Source: CAUYXJ01 sp963577065 (GTDB lineage: Bacteria; Chloroflexota; Dehalococcoidia; Tepidiformales; Tepidiformaceae). From it: DNA of 24,634 bases. Below are positions 15,764 to 23,662 of the stretch, piece after piece (within the stretch, counting starts at the first letter, position 1; every line of letters starts with the position of its first letter). A program made the position numbers and the translations under genes. The stretch covers positions 1-24,634 of the forward strand of contig CAUYXJ010000044.1 of assembly GCA_963577065.1 (NCBI GenBank). The letters run 5' to 3'. A model generated the notes under the pieces. It saw nothing but the letters and a program-made list of their open reading frames with translations. It had not been told where the DNA came from and made no database searches.

Positions 15764-15810
15764 CCGCGGCGGCCCCGTTCGCTACCATCGATCTGTGCAC
15801 CGATCGATGG
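15760..15810 (+). promoter_or_regulatory. leuS promoter overlapped by a 9-bp palindrome
   Basis: GTGACC (15760-15765) and TACCAT (15783-15788) are spaced by exactly 17 nt, each with four of six consensus matches. The perfect inverted repeat CCATCGATC / GATCGATGG (15785-15793 and 15802-15810, 8-nt centre) covers the -10 and the expected start site near 15795. This is the usual place for a repressor operator. It could instead form a hairpin at the transcript 5-prime end or downstream of the preceding gene. Confidence 0.45.
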
Positions 15811-15980
15811 ACTTGAGCGTTTGGCTCATTCTTCGACGGCCTCGCGGCGCGTAGCCGGCGAGGCCTCCCCCCACCTCCCCAGCACCAGCTTGCCCGTTCG
15901 CGACGACCGCCGATTCCTGGGCCGCGACCGGCCCTGGCCAGCAGTTCGGCCGCCGGCGCCTAAGCCACCAGGAGCGCTCC
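15811..15980 (+). other. structured leuS leader
   Basis: The region between the promoter and leuS holds three potential hairpins. TGAGC/GCTCA (15814-15828) is followed by TTCTTC. GGCCTCGC/GCGAGGCC (15838-15865) has an inner GGC/GCC pair. GGGCC/GGCCC lies at 15919-15934. AGGAG (15970-15974) is the leuS ribosome binding site. I looked for the T-box consensus expected in some synthetase leaders and did not find it, nor a leucine-rich leader peptide. Confidence 0.4.
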
Positions 15981-18425
15981 ATGCCCGACCGCTATGACCC
16001 GCACACGATCGAGCCGAAGTGGCGCGAGCGTTGGCGGGCGGACAACATCGACCACGCCAGCGACGATGACCCGCGGCCGAAGTGGTACGCGCTCACGATG
16101 TTCCCCTACCCGTCCGGCGATCTGCACACGGGCCACTGGTACGTGCTCGCGCCGACGGATGCGGCTGCGCGCTTCAAGCGCATGCAGGGCTACAACGTGA
16201 TGTTCCCGATCGGCTTCGACGCCTTCGGCCTGCCCGCGGAGAACGCCGCCATCGAGCGCGGTGTCGACCCCAAGGAGTGGACCTACCAGAACATCGAGCG
16301 GATGCGCGAGCAACTGCGTGCGATGGGCGCCAGCTTCGACTGGGACCGCGAAGTCGTCACCTGCGATCCCGGCTACTACCGCTGGACGCAGTGGTGGTTC
16401 CTGAAGCTCTACGAGCGGGGACTGGCCTACCGCGCTGAAGCGGCCGCGAACTGGTGCCCAGGCTGCCAGACGGTGCTGGCGAACGAGCAGGTGCTCGACG
16501 GGCGCTGTGAGCGCTCGGACGACGTCGTGGAGCGCCGCTTCCTCACCCAGTGGTTCTTCAAGATCACCGATTACGCCGAGGAGTTGCTGGACTTCGGCAA
16601 GATCGAGTGGCCCGAACGCATCGCGACAATGCAGCGGAACTGGATCGGCCGGTCCGAGGGCACCAGCCTCGACTTCGCCGTTGACGTGCCCGGCATCGCG
16701 GAGCCGCTCACGGTGTTTACCACCAGGCCCGACACCGTCTACGGCGCAACCTTCATGGTGCTCGCGCCGGAACACCCATTGGTCGAACAGATCACTACTG
16801 CGGACCAAGGCAGCGCGATCGTGGAATACGTTGCCGCGGCAGCCCGGGCCACGGAGATCGAGCGATTATCGACGGATCGCACGAAGACCGGCGCCTTCAC
16901 GGGCGCCTACGCGATCAACCCCTTCAGCGGGGCGCGCATCCCGATCTGGATCGCCGACTACGTCCTCGTCACCTACGGCACGGGTGCGATCATGGCCGTG
17001 CCGGCGCACGATCAGCGCGACTTCGAGTTCGCGCGGAAGTACGACCTCGCGGTCGTACCGGTCTTCGACAGCGCCGACGTCAACGTGAGGGAGCCCCTGA
17101 GCGCGGCGTTCACCGAGGGCGGGGCGATGATCAACTCCGGCCCGTTCGACGGCACTCCCGGGGACGAAGCAGTAGCGCGGCTGACCGCGCACGCGGAGGC
17201 CGAGGGGACGGGAAAAGGCGCGGTCACCTACCGCCTCCGCGACTGGCTCATCTCGCGGCAGCGCTACTGGGGTACGCCCATCCCGATGATCCACTGCGAG
17301 GCCTGTGGCGTCGTGCCCGTGCCGGAGGGCGATCTGCCGGTGCTCCTGCCGGAGGACGTGCAGTTCGAGCCGACCGGGCAGTCGCCGCTGACGCAGATCC
17401 CCGAATGGGTGAATGTCGACTGCCCCCAGTGCGGCCACGCCGCGCGCCGTGAGACGGACACGCTGGACACGTTCATGTGCTCGAGTTGGTACCAGATGCG
17501 TTATGTCGATCCGCACAATCCGGAGCGGCCGTTCTCGCGCGAGGCCGCGAGCCAGTGGCTGCCCGTCGACCAGTACACCGGCGGACCGGAGCACGCGGTC
17601 ATGCATCTGCTCTACACGCGTTTCTTCTGGAAAGCCGCGCGGGACATGGGCATCGTCGAGGGTGACGAACCGATGACGCGCCTCTTCAACCAGGGCGTGA
17701 TCGTGGGGCCGGACGGAAACCGGATGTCGAAGAGCCGCGGCAACGTCGTCGCCCCTGACGACCAGGTGCGCGAGCACGGCGCAGACGCGTTTCGCTGCCA
17801 GCTCATGTTCATCGGTCCCTGGGACCAGGGCGGGCCCTACAACCCGAGTGGCATGCCCGGCATCGTTCGCTGGCTCAACCGCCTCTGGGCGCTCGCGAGC
17901 GAGCCCGCGGGAGGCGGCGGCGAGGGCGACCCCGCGGCGACCCGCGAGCTCGTCGCGACTACCCAACGGACCGTCCGCGACGTGACGGCCGACCTCGACG
18001 GATTCCGCTTCAACACCGCGATCGCCCACCTGATGGAGCTGACGACGGCACTCCAGCGCGCCCGCGACTCAGAGGGCGGCGCCGGCGCGGAGTGGGATCG
18101 CGCGGTCGAGACGCTGATCTTGATGACGGCCCCGTTGGCACCCCACATTGCGGAGGAGCTCTGGGCGCGACGGGGCAACGCCTACAGCGTCCACCAGCAG
18201 GCTTGGCCCGCGTTCGACGAGTCGCTCGCGATCGAGGAGACGATGGAGATCGTGGTGCAGGTCAACGGTAAGGTCCGCGACCGGCTCACCCTGCCCTCCG
18301 AGGCGAACGAGGAACAGGCGCGCGCCCTCGCCCTCGCGAGCGAGAAAGTCCAGGGCTGGGTCGAGGGCAAGGAGCCGAAGCGCGTCATCTACGTGCCGGG
18401 CAAGCTCCTCAATATTGTCGTGTGA
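15981..18425 (+). CDS. leuS: leucyl-tRNA synthetase
   Basis: An 814-residue class I synthetase charging tRNA-Leu. The HIGH-type motif reads HTGH at 49-52 in YPSGDLHTGHW and the KMSKS-type loop reads RMSKS at 581-585. The family-typical GFDAFGLPAENAA segment follows the Rossmann start. The CP1 editing domain is present (TVFTTRPDTVYGATF and GTGAIMAVPAHDQRDFEFA with its catalytic Asp region). Two zinc-type cysteine groups are seen: CPGC at about 159-162, and CEAC and CPQC further on. The C-terminal VQVNGKVRDR domain is intact. The ATG at 15981 has AGGAG 6 nt upstream. The gene ends 13 nt before a convergent gene. The only notable deviation is Thr in place of the usual Met in the HMGH motif. Confidence 0.97.
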   Translation: MPDRYDPHTIEPKWRERWRADNIDHASDDDPRPKWYALTMFPYPSGDLHTGHWYVLAPTDAAARFKRMQGYNVMFPIGFDAFGLPAENAAIERGVDPKEWTYQNIERMREQLRAMGASFDWDREVVTCDPGYYRWTQWWFLKLYERGLAYRAEAAANWCPGCQTVLANEQVLDGRCERSDDVVERRFLTQWFFKITDYAEELLDFGKIEWPERIATMQRNWIGRSEGTSLDFAVDVPGIAEPLTVFTTRPDTVYGATFMVLAPEHPLVEQITTADQGSAIVEYVAAAARATEIERLSTDRTKTGAFTGAYAINPFSGARIPIWIADYVLVTYGTGAIMAVPAHDQRDFEFARKYDLAVVPVFDSADVNVREPLSAAFTEGGAMINSGPFDGTPGDEAVARLTAHAEAEGTGKGAVTYRLRDWLISRQRYWGTPIPMIHCEACGVVPVPEGDLPVLLPEDVQFEPTGQSPLTQIPEWVNVDCPQCGHAARRETDTLDTFMCSSWYQMRYVDPHNPERPFSREAASQWLPVDQYTGGPEHAVMHLLYTRFFWKAARDMGIVEGDEPMTRLFNQGVIVGPDGNRMSKSRGNVVAPDDQVREHGADAFRCQLMFIGPWDQGGPYNPSGMPGIVRWLNRLWALASEPAGGGGEGDPAATRELVATTQRTVRDVTADLDGFRFNTAIAHLMELTTALQRARDSEGGAGAEWDRAVETLILMTAPLAPHIAEELWARRGNAYSVHQQAWPAFDESLAIEETMEIVVQVNGKVRDRLTLPSEANEEQARALALASEKVQGWVEGKEPKRVIYVPGKLLNIVV

Positions 18426-18438
18426 GGCTGAGCGGCGC

Positions 18439-18696
18439 TTAGTTGGCGACCCGGCGCACGACGATGATCATCACGTAGAGCACGCCGATCACGATCATCG
18501 GGCTGAGGTCGATCATGCCCGTCCGGGGCATGAAGCGGCGCACCGGCTGGATCAGCGGATCAGTGATCTGCTGCACGATCAGGACGAAAGGATTCGTCCG
18601 TGAGATCGGGACCCAGGTGAGCAGCGAGCGCGCGACGATCGCGAAGATCAGCACGTACAGGAAACCGGTGAAGAGCCCCGCAACCGTCCCGTTCAT
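18439..18696 (-). CDS. YggT family membrane protein
   Basis: An 85-residue integral membrane protein with two hydrophobic segments (about 5-26 and 62-80) joined by the family-typical loop RSLLTWVPISRTNPFVLIVQQITDPLIQPVRRFMP. The PLIxPxRRxxP signature is the diagnostic element. YggT proteins are linked genetically to cell division and cell shape or to osmotic tolerance; no reaction is established. The ATG at 18696 overlaps the proC stop as ATGA, so it is translated with proC. The yggS-proC-yggT order is a common bacterial arrangement near division genes, although no ftsZ, sepF or divIVA is visible here. Confidence 0.88.
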   Translation of the reverse strand: MNGTVAGLFTGFLYVLIFAIVARSLLTWVPISRTNPFVLIVQQITDPLIQPVRRFMPRTGMIDLSPMIVIGVLYVMIIVVRRVAN

Positions 18697-19487
18697 CGAG
18701 AGCCGCCGAGTTCGCGCGAGCGTTCGTGGGCAGCGCGTACGCATTCGGCCACGGCGGCACGAAAGCCCCCGCGCTCGAGCTCGAGCAGACCGGCGGCGGT
18801 GGTTCCCGCGGGCGATGTCACGCGCGCCCGCAGGTCGGCGGCGGACTGCTCGCTTTCGCGCGCGTAGAGCGCCGATCCGTAGAGCGTTTGCAACGTCATT
18901 TCCTCCGCCTGGGGCCGAGTCAGTCCGATGCCGACGCCGGCCTCGACCAGCGCCTCGATGAAGAGGAACACGTACGCCGGGCCGCTGCCGCTGAGGGCCG
19001 TGGCCATGTCCAGCTTCGCCTCGTCGTCGACGTAGAGCTCGCGGCCAATCGCCCCGAGCAGAGCGCGCGCGACAGCACGCTGATCGTCGTCGACCGTTGG
19101 CGTCGCGGTCCAGACGCTCATACCTGCGTTCACGGCCGCGGGTGTGTTCGGCATCACCCGGATCACCCGCTCATGGGAGAAGTGCGAGGAGAGCGCGGCG
19201 ATGCTCACGCCTGCCATGATCGACATGAGGACAGCACCAGGGGCGAGCCTCCCGGACAGGTGCGCGAATTCCTGCGGTTTCACCGCCAGCAGGACGAGCG
19301 TCGCTTCGTGCAGGACGTCGTCCGCAGCGGCGGCCACGTTCACGCCGTAGCGACTGACCAGGTAGTCGCGGCGCTCGGCGACGACCTCGACAACGATGAC
19401 CTCGCCGGGGCGGAGGACGCCCTTCTCGAGGGCGCCCCCGAGAATCGCCTCGCCCATCACGCCGCCACCAACGATCACCGTCGTCAC
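18693..19487 (-). CDS. proC: pyrroline-5-carboxylate reductase
   Basis: A 264-residue NAD(P)H-dependent enzyme making proline from pyrroline-5-carboxylate. The Rossmann glycine motif VGGGVMGEAIL is at the N-terminus. LLAVKPQEF, RVMPNTPAAVNAG, the SGSGPAYVFLFIEAL helix of the dimer domain and TSPAGTTAAGLLELERGGFR near the C-terminus are all diagnostic. The GTG start at 19487 overlaps the yggS stop (GTGA). The length is normal. Linkage with yggS is widespread and fits the role of YggS in PLP and amino-acid homeostasis. It shares no transcript with the arg genes. Confidence 0.95.
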   Translation of the reverse strand: MTTVIVGGGVMGEAILGGALEKGVLRPGEVIVVEVVAERRDYLVSRYGVNVAAAADDVLHEATLVLLAVKPQEFAHLSGRLAPGAVLMSIMAGVSIAALSSHFSHERVIRVMPNTPAAVNAGMSVWTATPTVDDDQRAVARALLGAIGRELYVDDEAKLDMATALSGSGPAYVFLFIEALVEAGVGIGLTRPQAEEMTLQTLYGSALYARESEQSAADLRARVTSPAGTTAAGLLELERGGFRAAVAECVRAAHERSRELGGSR

Positions 19488-20170
19488 GGCGAACGCTCCC
19501 CGAAGAGGGCACGGCCGACGCGCACGAGCGTCGCGCCCTCCTCGACCGCAACCTCGAGATCGTCGGTCATGCCCATAGAGAGTTCGGCGAGCTCGAACCG
19601 CTGCGCGAGCGCGTTCAGTTCACGGAAAACGGGACGTACCTCTTCGGCATCGGCAACGTAGGGCGCGATCGTCATGAGGCCCTGCAGGCGAATCCGAGGG
19701 AGGGCGCGTGCGGCCGCAACCAGCGCAGGAAGCTGGCCGGCGGGGGCGCCGTGCTTCTGCGGCTCCGCCGCGAGGTTCAGTTGAAGCAGCACGTCCACCG
19801 GCGCGGTAGCCACCGAGTCCAGCCGGGCGAGCAGCCGCTCGGAGTCGACCGAGTGGATGACCGGGAAGGCCGCTGCCGCCACCCTCGCTTTGTTCGACTG
19901 AAGATGGCCGACGAGGTGCCAGGTGGCAGACACGCCCGCCTCCCGAAGCGCTTCGATCTTTGGGAGGGCCTCCTGCACGCGGTTCTCGCCGAAATGAGAC
20001 AAGCCGGCCCGCGCCGCCGCCGCGACGGCATCGGTGGGATGGCCCTTGCTGACCGCGACGATGGTCACCGCAGCCGGATCGCGGCCCGTGCGCGTGCAGG
20101 CGCGCGCGATCCGCTCCCGCACGCCGGCGAGGCGTTCGGCGACCGCTTCCTCTACGGCCGGGGAGCTCAC
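19484..20170 (-). CDS. YggS/PLPBP family pyridoxal-phosphate homeostasis protein
   Basis: A 228-residue, single-domain PLP-binding protein of the alanine-racemase N-terminal barrel type. PLP-binding Lys42 is in VAVSKGHPTDAV, followed by HFGENRVQEALPKI, WHLVGHLQSNKA, SVDS, and LSMGMTDDLEVAVEEGATLVRVGRALFG, all standard. The family does not catalyse a known turnover but buffers PLP and affects amino-acid balance. Two GTG starts are possible. I prefer the one at 20170 because it overlaps the upstream stop codon as GTGA, like the next two junctions; the start at 20200 would add ten residues and lie well inside the neighbouring gene. Confidence 0.92.
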   Translation of the reverse strand: MSSPAVEEAVAERLAGVRERIARACTRTGRDPAAVTIVAVSKGHPTDAVAAAARAGLSHFGENRVQEALPKIEALREAGVSATWHLVGHLQSNKARVAAAAFPVIHSVDSERLLARLDSVATAPVDVLLQLNLAAEPQKHGAPAGQLPALVAAARALPRIRLQGLMTIAPYVADAEEVRPVFRELNALAQRFELAELSMGMTDDLEVAVEEGATLVRVGRALFGERSP

Positions 20171-20427
20171 GTGAGCTGCGGCGGGTGCTTCGCTTCCCAC
20201 ACTCCGCGAGCGACGAGCGCGACGGCGATCAGCCCGATCGCACCAAGCCCAAGGGCCGCGTGGATCACGAACAGCCAGACGATGACCGCGATTGCGACCG
20301 CCAGACCGATGAGGACCGCGACAGGCACCGCGAGGATGCTCGCGATCGCGAGCATGATGGCCAGCACCTGACGGAAGCTGCCCTCTTCATCGCCATCGGG
20401 CTCGCCGGAGCTGTAGTAGAAGCCCAC
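20167..20427 (-). CDS. small two-helix membrane protein (86 aa)
   Basis: An 86-residue protein with an acidic cytosolic N-terminus (residues 1-18, GEPDGDEEG), then two strongly hydrophobic segments at about 21-52 and 54-74, and a short polar tail. No family is recognised. The GTG start at 20427 lacks a ribosome binding site but lies 6 nt from a TAGAAT box, suggesting a leaderless message. The stop overlaps the yggS start, making it the first gene of the coupled set with yggS, proC and yggT. Its conserved coupling, not its sequence, is the argument that it is real. Confidence 0.65.
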   Translation of the reverse strand: MGFYYSSGEPDGDEEGSFRQVLAIMLAIASILAVPVAVLIGLAVAIAVIVWLFVIHAALGLGAIGLIAVALVARGVWEAKHPPQLT

Positions 20428-20433
20428 GGATCG

Positions 20434-20439
20434 ATTCTA
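20434..20439 (-). promoter_or_regulatory. -10 box of the yggS-proC-yggT transcript
   Basis: TAGAAT on the minus strand, five of six consensus matches, ends 6 nt before the GTG at 20427. The predicted start site falls on the start codon itself. No good -35 hexamer is seen 16-18 nt upstream. The box lies within the 62-nt gap after nrdJ. Confidence 0.5.
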
Positions 20440-20489
20440 CCCCTCAGGGCGGATGGGGACTGGCGACGACGGGCAAGGGCGGCCGGTCG

Positions 20490-22892
20490 CTACCCGCACT
20501 TGTTGTAGCCGCAGCTGCGGCAGAGCAGACACCCCTCTCCGTAGAAGAGGACCGAACCGCAGTCGGGGCAGCCCACGCCACTGGCGACCATGTCGCCGTG
20601 AGCGAGGGCGGGCTCGTCGACGCCGAGGCTATCCGCGACCTCGTAGGGCGGGATCAGTGTGGGCTGCACCGCTGGCTTCCGGTCGCCGAACTTCAGCTCG
20701 AGCCAGCGGAAGATGTAGTCGATGATGCTCGTCGCGATCGGGATCTGCGGGTTGCCTGTCGGCCCACTGGGCTCGAAGCGACTGCCCTGGAGCCGAGTGG
20801 AGAGATCGGTCAAAGGCACGCCGAACTGGAGTGCATAGCTCGTGAGTCTGGCCACAGTGTCCATCAGTGCCGACACCGTCGACCCCTGCTTGCTCACATG
20901 CACAAAGAGCTCGCCCGGCGTGCCGTCATCGAAGAGACCGACGGTCATGTAGCCCTCTTGTTCGCCCACGCGGAACTTGTGCGTGATCGATTGGCGCTCA
21001 TCCGGCAAACGTCGCCGAATCGGGTGACCCCGCTCGGCGACGAGCGCCTCCGCGGCGGCGACGGCATCGGCGCCGGCGCTCGTCTCGTCGGTCGCGTGCT
21101 TCAGCACCTGCAGGTCGCGCGAGCCGTCGCGGTAGATCGTGATGCCCTTGCAGCCGGTGTCGTAGGCGAGCTGGTAGGCCTCGGCAACGTCTGCGACGGT
21201 GGCGGTGTTGGGGAAGTTGATCGTCTTCGAGACGGCGTTGTCCGTGCCCTCCTGGAAGGCGGCCTGCGTGCGCACGTGCGCCTCCGGAGCGATGTCGTGC
21301 GCAGTCACGAAGACGCGCTTCACCCAGTCCGGCACATCCGCGCGATCGGCCAGCTGGCCACCGTGCGCGAGGAAGTCGATCAGCTCCTGGCTGTGGAACC
21401 CTTCGGCCTTGGCCACGCGCTCGAACTGCTCGTTCACTTCGTTCAGCTCGGTACGCTTCGTGGGGTCGTCCTTGTCGAGGTAGTGCGAGCGTACGAAGGC
21501 GAGGGCGAAAACCGGCTCCACACCACCGGAGCAGTTCGCGATGATGCTGAGCGTGCCGGTCGGGGCGATTGTGGTGCGGGTCGAGTTGCGCAACGGCATC
21601 GGCCCTTCGCTGCCGCCAGGCCCGTAGATCGAGTCGCCCCACTCGGGGAAGTTGCCGCGGACTGCGGAGAGCTGATGGGAGGCGGCGTCCGCCTCGCGCT
21701 GGATGAAGCCCATCACCTCGCGCGCGAGGGCCAGCGCCTCTTCTGAGTCGTACGGAATGTGCAGTTCGAGCAGGAGGTCGGCCCAGCCCATCACCCCCAG
21801 CCCGATGCGGCGAATTGCCCGCGATGTCTCCTCGATCTCCTCGATCGGGTAGCGGTTCATCTCGATCACGTTGTCGAGAAGATGCACGCAGCGATGCACG
21901 GTCGTTCCCAACCGCTCGAAATCGACCGCGCCCGCGCTTGCTTCGCCAACGACGAAGTGCGCGAGATTGATCGATCCGAGGTTGCAGGAGTCGTAGGAGT
22001 ACAACGGCTGCTCGCCGCAGGGATTGGTGGACTCGATCGGCCCGCGGCCCGGCACGGGATTCGCGCGCCCGTCGTTGATCCGGTCGATGAAAACCACACC
22101 CGGATCGCCGTTCTGCCAGGCGTTCTCGAGCATCGTCTGCCAGACCTCGCGGGCGTTGCGCCGACCGACCACCTCGCCGTTCTTGGGGCTGATCAGGTCG
22201 TAGTCGGTGCCGTTGGCGAGCGCCTCCATGAAGGCGTCGGTCACGGCCACGCTGATGTTGAAGTTTGTGAGCGTGGTCATGTCCGCCTTCATCGTGATGA
22301 ACGCATCGATGTCGGGGTGGTCGACGCGGAGGATGCCCATGTTCGCGCCCCGGCGGGTGCCACCCTGCTTGATCGCCTCGGTGGCCGAATCGAAGACCGT
22401 CATGAACGAGACGGGCCCGCTCGCCACGCCCATCGTCGAGCGGACGCGGTCGTTGGCGGGGCGGAGGCGGGAGAAGGCGAAGCCCGTCCCGCCGCCGGAC
22501 TTGTGGATCACGGCAGTGTCACGGATCGCCTTGAAGATGCCATCGATTGAGTCGGGCACGGGCAGGACGAAGCAGGCCGAGAGCTGCTGCAGATCGCGCC
22601 CGGCGTTGACGAGTGTGGGCGAGTTCGGGAGAAAGTCGACGGAGGAGAGGAGCCGGTAGAAGTCCTCCTCCGTGGCCGCCCGATCTTCCTCCGTACCGCC
22701 GAAACGCAGTTCCGCCTCGGAAAGGTTCCGGGCGACGCGCCGGAAGCACTGCTCCGCCGTCTCGATCGGATCGCCGTTCTCGTCCCGGGCCACGATCCGG
22801 CGCTCCATGACGACCCGCGCATTCTCCGACAGGGTCGCAGGGACGAAGCCTCCGGCACCGGTCTCGGGCGTGGGCTCGGAAGTGGTGACCAT
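20490..22892 (-). CDS. nrdJ: class II (B12-dependent) ribonucleoside-diphosphate reductase
   Basis: An 800-residue adenosylcobalamin-dependent reductase that makes deoxyribonucleotides with or without oxygen. Cys107 (QQLSACFVLP) and Cys303 (YDSCNLGS) form the redox pair. Cys292 and Glu294 lie in the NPCGE active-site loop, and IHKSGGGTGFAFSRLRP and RNSTRTTIAPTGTLSIIANCSGG are family-typical. A TSCPD-like domain spans about 640-735. The tail (775-799) has six cysteines including CPDC and CxxCxxC, likely a zinc site and the thiol relay to thioredoxin. No ATP-cone is seen at the N-terminus. The ATG at 22892 has GGAGG 5 nt upstream; an in-frame extension to 23060 would read through the regulatory gap into nrdR. 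The gene lies downstream of nrdR and of a LexA-like site. Confidence 0.96.
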   Translation of the reverse strand: MVTTSEPTPETGAGGFVPATLSENARVVMERRIVARDENGDPIETAEQCFRRVARNLSEAELRFGGTEEDRAATEEDFYRLLSSVDFLPNSPTLVNAGRDLQQLSACFVLPVPDSIDGIFKAIRDTAVIHKSGGGTGFAFSRLRPANDRVRSTMGVASGPVSFMTVFDSATEAIKQGGTRRGANMGILRVDHPDIDAFITMKADMTTLTNFNISVAVTDAFMEALANGTDYDLISPKNGEVVGRRNAREVWQTMLENAWQNGDPGVVFIDRINDGRANPVPGRGPIESTNPCGEQPLYSYDSCNLGSINLAHFVVGEASAGAVDFERLGTTVHRCVHLLDNVIEMNRYPIEEIEETSRAIRRIGLGVMGWADLLLELHIPYDSEEALALAREVMGFIQREADAASHQLSAVRGNFPEWGDSIYGPGGSEGPMPLRNSTRTTIAPTGTLSIIANCSGGVEPVFALAFVRSHYLDKDDPTKRTELNEVNEQFERVAKAEGFHSQELIDFLAHGGQLADRADVPDWVKRVFVTAHDIAPEAHVRTQAAFQEGTDNAVSKTINFPNTATVADVAEAYQLAYDTGCKGITIYRDGSRDLQVLKHATDETSAGADAVAAAEALVAERGHPIRRRLPDERQSITHKFRVGEQEGYMTVGLFDDGTPGELFVHVSKQGSTVSALMDTVARLTSYALQFGVPLTDLSTRLQGSRFEPSGPTGNPQIPIATSIIDYIFRWLELKFGDRKPAVQPTLIPPYEVADSLGVDEPALAHGDMVASGVGCPDCGSVLFYGEGCLLCRSCGYNKCG

Positions 22893-22947
22893 GGCGTCCT
22901 CCAGAGGTGCGGTGTTCGAAGCGCTTTGCCTTGATGGTTCGCGACTA

Positions 22948-22959
22948 GAACGAATGTTC
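22948..22959. promoter_or_regulatory. LexA (SOS)-like operator in the nrdR-nrdJ gap
   Basis: GAAC-GAAT-GTTC, a perfect 4+4 inverted repeat with the spacing and bases of the Gram-positive/actinobacterial SOS box (CGAAC-N4-GTTCG type; flanks here AG and GG). It is about 55-65 nt before the nrdJ ATG and 9 nt downstream of a candidate -10. Extra GTTC/GAAC half-sites flank it at 22937-22940 and nearby. Confidence 0.55.
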
Positions 22960-22968
22960 GGGAGCGGA

Positions 22969-22998
22969 AGGTTACGCGATAGCTGACTCTGCGCGCAA
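22969..22998 (-). promoter_or_regulatory. candidate nrdJ promoter
   Basis: On the minus strand TTGCGC (22993-22998) and TAACCT (22969-22974) are separated by 18 nt. Each is only a partial consensus match. The predicted start would sit beside the LexA-like palindrome, which would then act as a blocking operator. Confidence 0.35.
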
Positions 22999-23004
22999 CT
23001 CCGC

Positions 23005-23565
23005 CTAGCCCGCCGTCCGTGCGAGCTGCACGGGCTCACGCGCAGGCGCCGCCCGCGCATCCCGATTCCCCTCTTCGGGCAGGGGAAGCTGCAGCTTTTG
23101 TTCGTCGGACATCTGGTCGCGCCCCTCGTCCAGGGCTTCGAGCGCTTCTTTCAGCGACTCGACATCGGTGAAAGCGCGGTAGACCGAAGCGAAGCGGATG
23201 TAGGCGATGTGGTCGATTCGCCGCAGCGCCGCGACCGCCAGCTCGCCGACAACTGTCGAGGGCACTTCGAGGCGGCCGTCGCGCGAGACCCGCGATTCGA
23301 TATCGGCCACCACGGTCTCCAGCTGCTCGGCCGAGACCGAGCGCTTGGCACAGGCGGCGCGCATTCCCGCAAGCAGCTTCCCGCGATCGAAGTCCTCGCG
23401 CCGCCCGTCCTTCTTCACGACCTGGACGGTCGAGCGCAGGACGGTCTCGAGCGTAGTGAAGCGCTCACCGCAGCCCGCGCACTCGCGCCGGCGGCGAACG
23501 GCATCGCCGTTGCCGCGGCTATCGGTCACGCGGGAATCGTCGGAGTGGCAGAAGGGACAGCGCAT
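23005..23565 (-). CDS. nrdR: transcriptional repressor NrdR
   Basis: A 186-residue regulator that represses ribonucleotide reductase genes when dATP is plentiful. The zinc ribbon has Cys3, Cys6, Cys29 and Cys32 (MRCPFCHSDDSRVTDSR, ECAGCGERF). An ATP-cone spans about 44-130 with VVKKDGRREDFDRGKL and ending in HIAYIRFASVYRAF. The C-terminal 35 residues beyond the usual length of about 150 are charged, Ala/Pro-rich and probably disordered. The ATG at 23565 is chosen because the protein must begin MRCPFC. nrdJ follows after 112 nt. The promoter contains two NrdR-box-like sites, so the gene probably controls itself and, if transcription reads through, nrdJ. Confidence 0.95.
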   Translation of the reverse strand: MRCPFCHSDDSRVTDSRGNGDAVRRRRECAGCGERFTTLETVLRSTVQVVKKDGRREDFDRGKLLAGMRAACAKRSVSAEQLETVVADIESRVSRDGRLEVPSTVVGELAVAALRRIDHIAYIRFASVYRAFTDVESLKEALEALDEGRDQMSDEQKLQLPLPEEGNRDARAAPAREPVQLARTAG

Positions 23566-23622
23566 AGGCGGGCTCCGGACCGAATTGTTAAGGCGCGTTA
23601 ACCAGTGCGCCGACGAAAGCGC

Positions 23623-23651
23623 ATGATGCCCCATATGTAGGGGGCCGTCAA
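23623..23651 (-). promoter_or_regulatory. nrdR promoter
   Basis: TTGACG (23646-23651) and CATCAT (23623-23628) on the minus strand are spaced by 17 nt; the -35 matches at five of six positions and the -10 at four. Transcription would start near 23616, giving a leader of about 50 nt. An NrdR-box-like palindrome fills the spacer. Confidence 0.55.
23631..23640 (-). promoter_or_regulatory. NrdR box 1 (promoter spacer)
   Basis: CTACATATGG on the minus strand matches 8 of 10 positions of the NrdR core CwAtATaTwG and is framed by CCC and GGG. It lies between the -35 and -10 of the nrdR promoter, where NrdR binding would exclude RNA polymerase. Confidence 0.55.
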
Positions 23652-23662
23652 GATCCAGGGTA

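Noticed and set aside
15764..15980. T-box riboswitch upstream of leuS
   Set aside because: Hairpins are present, but the conserved T-box sequence near the 3-prime end and a plausible specifier loop were not found.
20598..21746. 382-codon plus-strand frame opposite nrdJ
   Set aside because: Antisense to conserved nrdJ motifs; the composition is that of a shadow frame.
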